Shown here piece by piece: positions 8,585 through 17,398 of a stretch of 31,312 bases of DNA (positions are counted from its first letter, which is position 1; every line of letters begins with the position of its first letter). The position numbers and the translations under genes were made by a program. The notes under the pieces were generated by a model, which was given only the letters and a program-made list of their open reading frames with translations, had not been told where the DNA came from and did no database searches. Source of the DNA: JBFHFS01 sp041583495. Lineage in GTDB: Bacteria > Bacteroidota > Bacteroidia > Bacteroidales > Marinilabiliaceae. The stretch lies in NCBI GenBank assembly GCA_041583495.1, contig JBFHFS010000057.1, positions 1 to 31,312 of the forward strand. Direction: 5' to 3'.

Positions 8585-8695
8585 AAGTCAAAAAGAGTAA
8601 AAAAACATCCCCACTGGTGGTTTTTTCCGTGTATTTATCTCATTCAGTTTACCCCCAAATTACCTGCAGTAGTTAATTTTATATATGATTAGCGA
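8541..8695 (+). promoter_or_regulatory. Shared PUL control module, copy 1
   Basis: This stretch aligns without net gaps to 17244-17398. Matching blocks are GAATTATTTCG (8558-8568), a 19-nt identity TTTTTTCCGTGTATTTATC (8621-8639), ATTCAGTT (8642-8649), CCCCAA (8653-8658) and TTTTATAT (8677-8684). It contains TAATTTTA (8674-8681), one base off the TAnnTTTG -7 box, with no convincing -33 element. That would suit an activator-dependent promoter. It lies about 200 bp before the GH18 start codon and follows the HTCS terminator. The HTCS is the obvious candidate activator, but that is inferred from position only. Confidence 0.65.
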
Positions 8696-8888
8696 ATGCG
8701 TATTTCGAATGAATATTGGTTTGCCCATTTTAGATGTTAATAGGACTAAAAGAAATAGGCCATTGACCATCCTGTTTTTTGTAAAATGGTTGGCTTGCCC
8801 GAGAGTTAAAAGCCTTGCAAAAAACATTTATAGCAAAGAATTTAGTAACTCTATTCATCAAAATAATTAGGTATAATTTTATAGAATC

Positions 8889-10293
8889 ATGAATGTTATG
8901 AGATGCAATTTAACTTTTAAAGCAAATTTTATTATTCCCGCGATGGTGGCGATGATTGTTTTTTTTACAGCTTGTGATAAAGGCATAGAAGAGACAAGTG
9001 GGGATAAAGATACAGGTGATGAGGCAATAGTTTATGTCATTAATAGTGAAGGGGAAAAGGGCTTTACCTTCGTCGAATTCAGCAATCAAGGGTCAGCCAA
9101 TATTTTTTTAGGCCTATCCAAAAATGCCGATAGCGATGTCTCCGCTACCCTTAAGTATGATCCCCAGGTGCTTAATGTCTATAATATAGCCCATGAAACA
9201 GACTATCAACTGTTTCCTCAAGAATTGGTCACACTGGAAGGTGACGTGGCAATCGCCAAAGGAGTTGATAAATCTGATGAGGTGGAAGTGAAATTTAAGA
9301 CAACCGATAATCTTAAGAGTGATGTTACTTATGTGATCCCGGTAAGTACTAGAATAAATTCAGGTAAGGCTAAATTGCCCATAACGGGAGCAACTTATCT
9401 TCTGATTTTTAGGAAAGAGTTGAATGCGGTGACTGCCTGTAGCAAAGCTTCGGGCATTAAAGTTATTAGCTGTATGGAAATTAACTATACTAACCCATTG
9501 AATAACTTATGCTTTACCCTAAAAGAGAGTGGAAAACCATTGATCGATATAGTAATCCTCTTCTCTGCTAACATAAATTATGATGAGACGACGCGCAAGG
9601 TTTATGTCAATAACAATTCTAATCTTCAACATTTACTCGATAACCGAGAGAAATATATTAAACCGTTGCAGGATCGTGGGATGAAGGTCCTTCTTGGTCT
9701 TCTGGGAAACCATGATCGCTCAGGGGTCGCTAATTTGAGTAATGCAACAGCACGTGCATTTGCCCATGAGATAAAATCGGTATGTGATACCTATAAATTA
9801 GATGGTGTATTATTTTGATGATGAATATTCCGATTACCAAACGCCGGCTCCCGAGGGGTTTGTTGCGCCCTCTTCGGCTGCAGCATCGCGTCTTTGCTTT
9901 GAGGTGAAGCAGGCTATGCCCGATCGTATAGTCAGTGTCTATGTCTGGGGATATACGACTTCCTTGCCCGAGATTGATGGACATCAATCAGGTGATTTTG
10001 TGGATTATGGGATCCATGATTACCTGCGTAGTTCCGACCTAAGTTCTAATTATCCGGGAATGCCTAAATCAAATATGGCGTTGTATTCACAAGAGTTCTC
10101 GCGTCGTAGATTTGCAGCTGAAGATAATTTGACAAAAATGCGTGCAGATGGTTATGGTTCGCACATGATTTTTGCTATGAATCCTTTCGACGATCATTTT
10201 GTTAATCAGAAATGGGCTATGGGAAATATCGCCCGCCTATTATTCGATGATGAACTTGTTTATTCTGGTGAACCGTATGCTGCCGATTGGTAG
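8889..10293 (+). pseudogene. DUF1735-GH18 lipoprotein, split by a +1 frameshift
   Basis: Two open frames (8889-9818 and the part of the next frame from 9817 to 10293) together encode one 467-aa protein of normal length. Residues 1-29 are a lipoprotein signal with lipobox FTAC and Cys29. Residues about 40-175 match the DUF1735-type domain, and about 180-467 form a GH18 barrel related to endo-beta-N-acetylglucosaminidases. The frame breaks inside the catalytic motif: zero frame reads LDGVLF then TGA, and skipping one T of 9813-9816 gives LDGVLFDDEYSDY with Asp310 and Glu312 of DxxDxDxE. The break could be a real mutation, a read error in a T run, or +1 slippage at TTT-TGA. Homologues act on, or bind, GlcNAc-containing glycans at the cell surface. 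It is the first gene of block 1. Confidence 0.8.
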
Positions 10294-10297
10294 CCTC

Positions 10298-10339
10298 TAA
10301 TAAGTGAAAGTGTAATAAGTGAAGTCTAATAAGTGAAGG
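10298..10339 (+). repeat. Three tandem copies of TAATAAGTGAAG
   Basis: TAATAAGTGAAAG (10298-10310), TAATAAGTGAAG (10313-10324) and TAATAAGTGAAGG (10327-10339) lie between the GH18 stop and the GH117-like gene, at a period of 14-15 bp. Each copy carries stop codons. It is either replication slippage or a set of direct-repeat binding sites. Confidence 0.75.
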
Positions 10340-10392
10340 GTTGAATAGGCAGGATTTTTTTTTAATGCAGACCGTCTCAAATTAGATGTGAT

Positions 10393-11637
10393 ATGTTCAA
10401 GATAGTTTTGTTTGAGTTTATTTTACTGCTTGGGATTAGTGTTTCGGGGCAAAATAGCTCCGGGTTTCCTTATCTTTTGCCCAGGGAGAAACCTTCCCGT
10501 CCGTTGAGTGCCGCGATGGAGCGTAATTATAATGCTTATTTGGCTCCACGCCCTGAGTCTAACGAGCTCTTCTCTCAGTTTAAATTTACCCGGTTGACAG
10601 GCTTTGATTATCATGGTGGCGATGGAACTATTTCCCGTCGTGATCCCTCGAAGGTGATCTTTGCTAATGGAAAGTATTATGTGTGGTATACCAAACGAAA
10701 TACAGCCACTCCGCCGCAGGGCCCTGCTATGTGTAACGATACCATTCCGTCGTCAGATTGGGATTTATCCGATATTTGGTATGCGACCAGTGATGATGGC
10801 TTTGTTTGGCAGGAACAGGATATTGCGGTGTCGCGGCCTCCTAAACCCAATGTGGGATGGAGATCAGTGACGACGTCGGATATTTTGATGTGGAAGGGAA
10901 AGTACTATTTGTACTATCAGGGCTTTATGGAGGCCAGTGGAAAACGGGGTGATGATTGTCCTGTGGCTGTCTCTTATGCCGACTCACCTGATGGTCCCTG
11001 GACGCCATATGATAAAGTCGTTATTCCTAATGGACCCAAAGGTACCTGGGATCAATACTCTATCCACGATCCTTATCCTTTGGTATATCAAGGAAAAATT
11101 TACCTCTACTATAAGTCCGATTTTGATGGACAGCCCAGGCTGGTGCGTATGCAAGGGTTAGCGGTTGCAAATAATCCTTTGGGTCCGTTCAAAAAACATC
11201 CTCTAAATCCGGTAATTGCTTCAGGTCATGAAACCACTCTTTTTCCTTTTATGAACGGTATAGCAGCGTTGGTTATAAGAGATGGTAATGAACATGGTAC
11301 GATACAGTATGCGCCAGATGGGGTGAATTTCAATATCGCTTCTATTGTCGAATTGATGCCTAATGCAGCAGGACCCTTTGTTCCGGATGCTTTTACCAAT
11401 ACCAACGATGGACGAGGAATTACCTGGGGGGTGTCACATTTTACCAATGTGGGTGCCCGGGGGCAAAACCATGCGATTCTCACACGTTTCGATTGTGACC
11501 TTAGCCGCGATGTTGACGATCAGCGAATGAAACAGCATCATGTGGTGTTTCCGCCTCAAGTCTATTTTAACCAAGGGCTGAGTGCCAAACAAAAAGAACG
11601 TATTAGTGAGGAGACGAAAATATTAAAACAGAAATAG
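10393..11637 (+). CDS. GH117-like 3,6-anhydro-galactosidase
   Basis: The 414-aa protein starts with a signal peptide (about 1-20, ending ISVSGQ) followed by a five-bladed propeller spanning the rest. The TGFDYHGGDG, SRRDPSKV, SDWDLSDIWYATSDDG, GWRSVTTSDI, IHDPYPLV and SGHETTLFPF blocks are those I associate with GH117. Its founding members remove 3,6-anhydro-L-galactose from the non-reducing end of neoagaro-oligosaccharides. Asp84, Asp226 and Glu280 (with His279) are the likely active-site acids, spaced much like those of the agarolytic enzymes. Not all GH117 clades cleave neoagarobiose, so the exact sugar is open. It is the second gene of block 1, 99 bases after the GH18 frame, and is probably periplasmic. 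Confidence 0.85.
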   Translation: MFKIVLFEFILLLGISVSGQNSSGFPYLLPREKPSRPLSAAMERNYNAYLAPRPESNELFSQFKFTRLTGFDYHGGDGTISRRDPSKVIFANGKYYVWYTKRNTATPPQGPAMCNDTIPSSDWDLSDIWYATSDDGFVWQEQDIAVSRPPKPNVGWRSVTTSDILMWKGKYYLYYQGFMEASGKRGDDCPVAVSYADSPDGPWTPYDKVVIPNGPKGTWDQYSIHDPYPLVYQGKIYLYYKSDFDGQPRLVRMQGLAVANNPLGPFKKHPLNPVIASGHETTLFPFMNGIAALVIRDGNEHGTIQYAPDGVNFNIASIVELMPNAAGPFVPDAFTNTNDGRGITWGVSHFTNVGARGQNHAILTRFDCDLSRDVDDQRMKQHHVVFPPQVYFNQGLSAKQKERISEETKILKQK

Positions 11638-12043
11638 CTGACCTTGAACAGTACTCGTTAATAGCATTGGCCTACATATAACAGCATAGTTTTTTTTTAG
11701 AACATTGCATGAAAATACAAGCAGGTTTTAGGCTTAAGCCAGTTTCAGAGAAGAAAGTGGGACGCAGGGCAACAACAGGTGGCGTTAAATATTAGGACCG
11801 CTTGTTTCTTGCTAAAAGAGAGACCGTTAGGTTTTGAGGCCTTTCCTCTTCTATCTGCTTGGAATATAAAGCAATGGATTTGTTTAAGTTTTATAAGCAA
11901 TTTACTGACGAGAAAATGATAGAACAGTTGTTTGTCAGGCACTTTAAACGACAATATGATATGAATCCTGCCTTTCAAAAAGAACATTTGTTGAATGTGC
12001 CAAAGTAGAGCTATGAAGATTTTTTTTATGTACTAACTATATC
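11638..12043 (+). other. Long intra-block gap with a possible gene remnant
   Basis: This 406-bp gap between the GH117-like and sulfatase genes is unusually long for the block. It contains a small ATG frame at 11874-12008 (44 aa, beginning MDLFKFYKQF and ending LLNVPK) that looks protein-like but matches no family I know. Just before it another frame reads KERPLGFEAFPLLSAWNIKQ. Together they suggest remains of a decayed gene. I found no terminator or copy of the shared control module here. Confidence 0.35.
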
Positions 12044-13651
12044 ATGTTTAAATTTCAATGGTCTTTTTTTAAAGTGTTGACTAGCGTTCTTAGTCTGTCC
12101 CTTCTTTTTGGAGTGTGTGGTGCGACAAAAAAAATAGCGACTAAACGGCCCAACATTATATTCATCATGTCCGACGACCATACTTCTCAGGCTATTGGTG
12201 TTTATGGGGGAAGGCTGGCACGTTTAAATCCTACCCCTAATCTGGATAAACTGGCCAAAGAGGGCATGGTATTCGAAAATGCATTTTGCACCAACTCGAT
12301 ATGTACCCCCAGCCGGGCAAATGTCCTTACGGGGCAATATTCTCAAACAAATGGGGTTCTCGACCTTGATGGTGCCCTACCGCCTGAGCGTCAATACTTG
12401 CCCCAAGAAATGAAAAAACGAGGGTATTCAACCGCAATTATTGGTAAATGGCATCTGCATGATGAGCCTCTGGCTTTTGATTACTATAAAGTGTTACCGG
12501 GTCAGGGAACCTACTTTAACCCTAAGTTCAGAGAAAAAGGGATAGGCGAATGGCCCGATAATATTGTTCAATACCAAGGTCATTCTACGGATGTGATTAC
12601 AGATCAAACTATTGAGTATCTTAAGTATGTGGATAAGAGTAAGCCTTTCTTCTTAATGCATCATTATAAGGCGCCTCATGATATGTTTAAATTCGCTCCC
12701 AGATACAGAGATTATCTGAAAGATGTAGAGATTCCCGAACCTGCAAGTATGTATGAAGAGCCTTACTGGGGTTCGGAAGGTACACGAGGGGCTAACGATA
12801 GTCTTATTCATTATATTGGCACCTCCATTTCGGAGCGGAATACCTATCGAAACTATGTACAGTATTATTTGAATGACTCTATTCATGGCGGAGAGGCTAC
12901 CCACCTGGCTTATCAACATTATCTTAAAGATTATCTTAGATGCGTGAAAGGGGTGGACGATAATCTGAAACGTTTGTTCGACTTTTTAAAAAGGGAAGGT
13001 CTTTGGGATAATACCGTTATCATCTATTCCGGAGATCAGGGTATGATGCTTGGAGAACACGATCTACAGGATAAACGGTGGATGTATGATCAGGCTATGC
13101 GAATGCCTTTTATCGTTCATTATCCGGACAAAATTAAAGCTGGAGTAAGATCAGACTTGCTGATTAATAATACCGATTATGCCCCTACAATAATTGGTCT
13201 GGCTGGGGGAAAGACGCCTGCTTATATGCAGGGCAAAAGCTTTGTTAACACTCTAATGGGAGAGCCTGAAAATAATTGGAGGGAAGTTACCTATTATCGT
13301 TACTGGATGCATATTATTCATCATTATGTACCGGCACATTTTGGAATTCGTTCCAAAGATTATAAACTAATCTTTTTTTATGGCAAGCACTATTTGTCTC
13401 CCGATAAGTTTATGAACTTTTATTGGGCTACTCAATATGTTGGTATTGATCGAACAACTCCCCCGGCATGGGAATTCTATGATTTGAAGAACGATTCAGA
13501 AGAGTTGCATAACAGATACAACGATCCGGCTTATAAAAATATTATTTGCGACCTTAAAAAGAAGCTTAAAGATCAGCGGAAGATGCTTAATGAAACGGAT
13601 CATAAATACCCCGAAATTCAGAAAATTGTTGATGATAATTGGGATAAGTGA
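12044..13651 (+). CDS. S1-family sulfatase (formylglycine-dependent)
   Basis: The 535-aa protein has a hydrophobic N-terminal export signal (about 1-27) and a complete type I sulfatase fold. Metal ligands Asp44/Asp45 sit in the FIMSDDHTS block. The maturation motif C-x-P-S-R is intact, with Cys87 as the residue converted to formylglycine (CTPSRANVLTG). GKWH around 141-144 and SGDQGMMLGEHD with Asp331 complete the active site. Family members remove sulfate esters from glycans; here the partner genes suggest sulfated galactan oligosaccharides in the periplasm. The S1 subfamily, and so the sulfate position, cannot be told by eye. A formylglycine-generating enzyme must be encoded elsewhere. It is the third gene of block 1. 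Confidence 0.95.
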   Translation: MFKFQWSFFKVLTSVLSLSLLFGVCGATKKIATKRPNIIFIMSDDHTSQAIGVYGGRLARLNPTPNLDKLAKEGMVFENAFCTNSICTPSRANVLTGQYSQTNGVLDLDGALPPERQYLPQEMKKRGYSTAIIGKWHLHDEPLAFDYYKVLPGQGTYFNPKFREKGIGEWPDNIVQYQGHSTDVITDQTIEYLKYVDKSKPFFLMHHYKAPHDMFKFAPRYRDYLKDVEIPEPASMYEEPYWGSEGTRGANDSLIHYIGTSISERNTYRNYVQYYLNDSIHGGEATHLAYQHYLKDYLRCVKGVDDNLKRLFDFLKREGLWDNTVIIYSGDQGMMLGEHDLQDKRWMYDQAMRMPFIVHYPDKIKAGVRSDLLINNTDYAPTIIGLAGGKTPAYMQGKSFVNTLMGEPENNWREVTYYRYWMHIIHHYVPAHFGIRSKDYKLIFFYGKHYLSPDKFMNFYWATQYVGIDRTTPPAWEFYDLKNDSEELHNRYNDPAYKNIICDLKKKLKDQRKMLNETDHKYPEIQKIVDDNWDK

Positions 13652-13762
13652 TGAGATGTTGCCTTAATGGATCGTTTAAGCACTAATAAAAGATAAGGAA
13701 CGCCTGAAAATTTAAAAAAAATTCTAAAGGTTCAATAGTCAAATACTCTAAATGGATTTATT

Positions 13763-16690
13763 GTGAAATATAAAATTAATTTAATGCTGGCACTTGCTGT
13801 GCTGTTTATTAATCTTTCTGTATTCTGTCAGGAGAAAGGTTTGGCTTTTGGCTATCCGAATACCTCAAGAACTGTTTTGATGATCAATGAAGGGTGGCGG
13901 TTTCATCTTGGAGATCCTGATATAGCGTTTTTTAATGAAGATTTTGACGATTCATCATGGGAGATGGTAAGTGTGCCTCATACGCTGAAATTAACATCCA
14001 TCAATCTGGATGGTGTAAAGGATGATAAAACTCAACCCACCTTTCATCGAATGGTTGGATGGTATCGGAAAAATATTACAGTTACCCATGATCCGGGGAA
14101 GAAAGTCTTTTTGAAGTTTGAGGGGGTGCATCAGGTGACGGATTTATGGGTTAATGGGGAGCATGTTGGACAACATTCGGTGGGGGGCTATACTCCTTTT
14201 ATTTATGACATCTCTTCATTTGTCAGATATGGAGCCGAAAATCAAATCACAGTCTTGGCCGATAATCGACGGCGTACAGATGTCCCTCCGGATCCGGGTC
14301 GGTTTGATTATGTGAAATTCAGCGGGTTGTATCGTGATGTTTATTTGGTGGAAACCAACTCCTTGCGGGTTACCTTTAATATAGAAGACTCTAATGCCGG
14401 GATTACCATCACTACCCCTTCGGTAGATCCGGTAAATATGAATGCAACCATCGATATTAAGACGGTGGTTAGGAATGATGGAGATATACCCCGAATAGCT
14501 GTGGTGTTAAATCGGATAATCGATCGTTCCGGTACAGTTGTCCTGAAGTTAACAGACACAGCGACTATTGAACCCGGTCAAAACCATCAGTTTAATCAGA
14601 TTGGAGGTATAGAGGAAGATCTTCATTTGTGGTCAACAGATGATCCGTATTTATATCATGTAAATACCTTGGTGCTTGAATCAGGTACCCCAATTGATGC
14701 AGTGAATAATACCTTAGGTATTCGAAAATTTGAGCTGGATCCAACAGACGGTTTTAAGCTTAACGGAAAAAGTATCGAGCCCATTGGCTTTAACCGTCAT
14801 CAACACTATGGTTATATTGGTGATGCAATGCCCAACTCGCTGCATTATAAAGATATGCTTCAGTTTAAGCAACTGGGCTTTAACGTGGTGCGTACCGCTC
14901 ACTATCCTCAGGATGATGCCTTGATAAAAGCATGTGATGAACTGGGGATATTGGTCTATGAGGAGGCGCCTTCTTGGATCTCCATTTCTCAAAACCCCAG
15001 GTGGTTCGAAAATATGGAGAAAGCGGCACGCACAATGGTACGAAACCATCGTAATCATCCTTCTGTCGTTATTTGGGGCGCTGGAATCAACCATCGGGGG
15101 TATGTCCCCCGGATTCATTATGCCATTAAGCAGGAAGATCCTTTTCGGCTAACGGCCTCTCAGAATAGCCGATGGACAGGGTGGCAAAGCAGTGGGTTAA
15201 CCGATATATTTGCCAATATGAATTATGGTCCTGGAATTTGGGAACGTCAGGAACCTCTTTTTGCCATGGAAGGCAACTATGGCCCGGAGGTGATTGCTAA
15301 ATACAAACGTGATCCCATGTTGACAGGATTGATTTCCTGGACGGCTCATGCCTATTATACTTTTCACGATATTGGTAATGAGGAGGATAGAACTCGTCTT
15401 GGTATTTTTAATTCGTTTCGTTATCCCAAGGATTTTTCTCTTTGGTGGTATCCTTCTGAGCTGACTCGTTTGCCGATGATATATGTCGACAACCAGTGGA
15501 CGAAGGAGGTCAAAAATATGACTATTTACAGTAATTGCGAAGAGGTAGAGTTGGTGGTCAATGAGCACGTTATTGGACGTTATAAACCGTCTAATGCACT
15601 TAAATACCAAGGTTTAGATCATCCTCCTTTTGAGATTAAAATAAATTCGTTTGAGCCGGGAAAACTGGTTGCCAATGGTTACATTCAAGGGAAGCTAGAA
15701 GCTACTCAAACGCTCTACACCCCACAAAAAGCTTCTGCTATTCGGCTGGTGGTAGATACCATAGGGCGTACCTTTATTGCCAATGGGGCCGACATTCTTG
15801 TGGCTTATGCCGAAGTAGTGGATGAACATGGAATGGTGATAAGGGATGACGACTCATTGATAAAATTTTCGGTAAAAGGAGATGCTCACATTGTGGGGAA
15901 TGATGCGGGTATAGGAGCCAACCCATTGCGGGTAAAAGATGGGGCTGCCCCGGTCTTAATTCGCGCTGGCCTTCAACCCGGAAAAATCGAAATTACCGCC
16001 AGGGCTAAAGGGCTTGATGCCGCTTCAGCGGAGGTAAACACTGTTTCTGAACAGGTGGATATGATTTTTGCTAATGCTTATCCAATTTATGATTTTGATG
16101 AGGTAAAAGTCGATATGGGAGCTGCCGATCAGTTGGTGCAGTTTGGATGGAAGGCCTGGAATGGAAAGGATAACGAAAGCTCTGTTTTAGTGCTTGAGTC
16201 GATAGATGATGCCAAGGCCGAAATTAGTCCTTTCGATGGAAAAGGTGTTTTACGTTGGTTGGGCGAGATGAATGTAATAGGTAAAAATGGATATGTTTAT
16301 GGCGAAGGTGTATTGGGTATTTGTGATGAGGGAATTGCATTGACCTTTGAGGGACTTAAAAAAGGCCGATATCGGTTAAAAACTTATCATCATGCCCCTG
16401 TTTCTAATACCAACTCTATGGATCCAAATATAGAGAGGCTGAAGAATGAGTCTATCCATACACTTCCTTATGCTAAATTTTTGAAGGCCGAGATTCATGA
16501 TGCAGGTAAAACCCGTATTATCTCGGATGTTGTTGTTTCGCAAGGCAAAGAGTTGCAGTTTGAGGAGCCTGGACAAATGGTAATCGATTTCTCTTCGGAC
16601 GGGATGGATCCGGTGAAGATAATTTTCAAGTCTAAGAGTGAACCCAATGGCGTTTGGTTAAATGGGTTTGAATTGAGGCATTGGAAGTGA
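13763..16690 (+). CDS. GH2-family protein with an altered acid/base motif
   Basis: The 975-aa protein starts at GTG (13763), which gives a good signal peptide (MKYKINLMLALAVLF...); an ATG 21 bases later would shorten it. Domains are a jelly-roll (about 38-205), an Ig-like domain (210-330), a TIM barrel (335-600), one or two Ig-like/DUF4982-type domains (600-775) and a C-terminal malectin-like or carbohydrate-binding module (780-975). GH2 members are beta-galactosidases, glucuronidases or mannosidases. The nucleophile region FAMEGNYG keeps Glu503. The acid/base block, normally ending in NE, reads WGAGINHRG with Asn443-His444, so the usual catalytic Glu is absent. Either a different acid is used or the protein is not a standard hydrolase. 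It is the last gene of block 1. Confidence 0.9.
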   Translation: MKYKINLMLALAVLFINLSVFCQEKGLAFGYPNTSRTVLMINEGWRFHLGDPDIAFFNEDFDDSSWEMVSVPHTLKLTSINLDGVKDDKTQPTFHRMVGWYRKNITVTHDPGKKVFLKFEGVHQVTDLWVNGEHVGQHSVGGYTPFIYDISSFVRYGAENQITVLADNRRRTDVPPDPGRFDYVKFSGLYRDVYLVETNSLRVTFNIEDSNAGITITTPSVDPVNMNATIDIKTVVRNDGDIPRIAVVLNRIIDRSGTVVLKLTDTATIEPGQNHQFNQIGGIEEDLHLWSTDDPYLYHVNTLVLESGTPIDAVNNTLGIRKFELDPTDGFKLNGKSIEPIGFNRHQHYGYIGDAMPNSLHYKDMLQFKQLGFNVVRTAHYPQDDALIKACDELGILVYEEAPSWISISQNPRWFENMEKAARTMVRNHRNHPSVVIWGAGINHRGYVPRIHYAIKQEDPFRLTASQNSRWTGWQSSGLTDIFANMNYGPGIWERQEPLFAMEGNYGPEVIAKYKRDPMLTGLISWTAHAYYTFHDIGNEEDRTRLGIFNSFRYPKDFSLWWYPSELTRLPMIYVDNQWTKEVKNMTIYSNCEEVELVVNEHVIGRYKPSNALKYQGLDHPPFEIKINSFEPGKLVANGYIQGKLEATQTLYTPQKASAIRLVVDTIGRTFIANGADILVAYAEVVDEHGMVIRDDDSLIKFSVKGDAHIVGNDAGIGANPLRVKDGAAPVLIRAGLQPGKIEITARAKGLDAASAEVNTVSEQVDMIFANAYPIYDFDEVKVDMGAADQLVQFGWKAWNGKDNESSVLVLESIDDAKAEISPFDGKGVLRWLGEMNVIGKNGYVYGEGVLGICDEGIALTFEGLKKGRYRLKTYHHAPVSNTNSMDPNIERLKNESIHTLPYAKFLKAEIHDAGKTRIISDVVVSQGKELQFEEPGQMVIDFSSDGMDPVKIIFKSKSEPNGVWLNGFELRHWK

Positions 16691-16922
16691 TGCTATTAAA
16701 GATGGCCTGTGTTTAGCGTTGGAGAGTATTTTTAAAACATTTATTTTATCAATAGATTAATTTAAGAAACTGTTTGACTTTTATTCTTTAGTTTAATTTG
16801 GAGTCTTAATCCCTCATTCGGCAGCAAAATTTCTTTAAATAGCGGTTCTATTCGCATCAATTTTGCCTGGGATGAGAAATTAATCCTTCCAAACTAATTC
16901 CAAAAACAAAACTTAATCAGTT

Positions 16923-16931
16923 TCTAAGTAG
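16923..16931. repeat. 9-bp target-site duplication, left copy
   Basis: TCTAAGTAG directly precedes the left end of the small inserted element and is repeated exactly after its right end (17070-17078). Confidence 0.75.
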
Positions 16932-17069
16932 TGCCTGTCCATAAAGTCGGGAGTCTGAGCTAGAAAGTTCAAATTCAAGGCTTGTGCAGCTCGAAAAATG
17001 TGAGTTTACTGGTGTAAATGACCATTTTGAGAGCAAGCGTAACGCAGAAGTTGGACTTTATAGACAGAC
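16932..17069. mobile_element. 138-bp non-autonomous element (MITE-like)
   Basis: The terminal inverted repeats are GCCTGTCCATAAAGTC (16933-16948) and GACTTTATAGACAGAC (17054-17069). They match at 14 of 16 positions when one is complemented. The 9-bp word TCTAAGTAG flanks both ends, as expected for transposition. There is no room for a transposase, so it must be mobilised in trans. The family is not assigned; a 9-bp duplication is compatible with several DDE transposase families. Confidence 0.72.
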
Positions 17070-17078
17070 TCTAAGTAG
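17070..17078. repeat. 9-bp target-site duplication, right copy
   Basis: This is an exact copy of TCTAAGTAG at 16923-16931, on the far side of the 138-bp element. Confidence 0.75.
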
Positions 17079-17198
17079 CCGGCTATTAAAAAAATCGTTG
17101 AATTTTCGGGATAGTTACGTCCAACAACTTAGAGAAGAATTAAATTCGGATGAAAGACCCAAGTTTATTGCACGAGGTTTTTAAGCTTAAGAATTACT

Positions 17199-17217
17199 AA
17201 AAGCCGCGATGGCTTTT
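17199..17217 (+). terminator. Short terminator-like hairpin before block 2
   Basis: AAAAGCC (17199-17205) and GGCTTTT (17211-17217) form a perfect 7-bp stem with a GCGAT loop. The A/T arms would let it work on either strand. It lies just upstream of the second control module and could separate the two transcription units. Confidence 0.5.
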
Positions 17218-17243
17218 CTGTCGATCTGGCTCAATAGTTAGAA

Positions 17244-17398
17244 ATTCTCCCCTTTTTTTTGAATTATTTCGGTTTATTAATAAATAAATAAGAATAAGTG
17301 TCAACAAAATACCTTCCTGATAATTTTTTCCGTGTATTTATCCAATTCAGTTCTGCCCCAATTTTTCTGCCGTATATACTTTTATATCCGGATAGGGA
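17244..17398 (+). promoter_or_regulatory. Shared PUL control module, copy 2
   Basis: This is homologous to 8541-8695 with the same internal spacing. GAATTATTTCG lies at 17261-17271 and TTTTTTCCGTGTATTTATC at 17324-17342, 63 bases apart in both copies. ATTCAGTT (17345-17352), CCCCAA (17356-17361) and TTTTATAT (17380-17387) follow. The -7-like box is TACTTTTA (17377-17384), at the same offset (53) as TAATTTTA in copy 1. It sits about 120 bp before the propeller-glycosidase start codon and is the likely promoter region for the SusC/D block. Confidence 0.65.

Noticed and set aside
8601..8627. AAAAAAC...GTTTTTT pairing just before the conserved core as a terminator
   Set aside because: The pairing depends on A/T runs with a poorly paired interior, and the T run belongs to the sequence conserved in both module copies, so a regulatory role is more likely.
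8685..8870. 61-codon frame in the GH18 leader
   Set aside because: It starts inside the shared control module, has no recognisable features and no counterpart in copy 2.
16984..17184. 66-codon frame between GH2 and the propeller glycosidase
   Set aside because: It begins inside the 138-bp mobile element and reads out of its right end, so it is not an original gene in this form.
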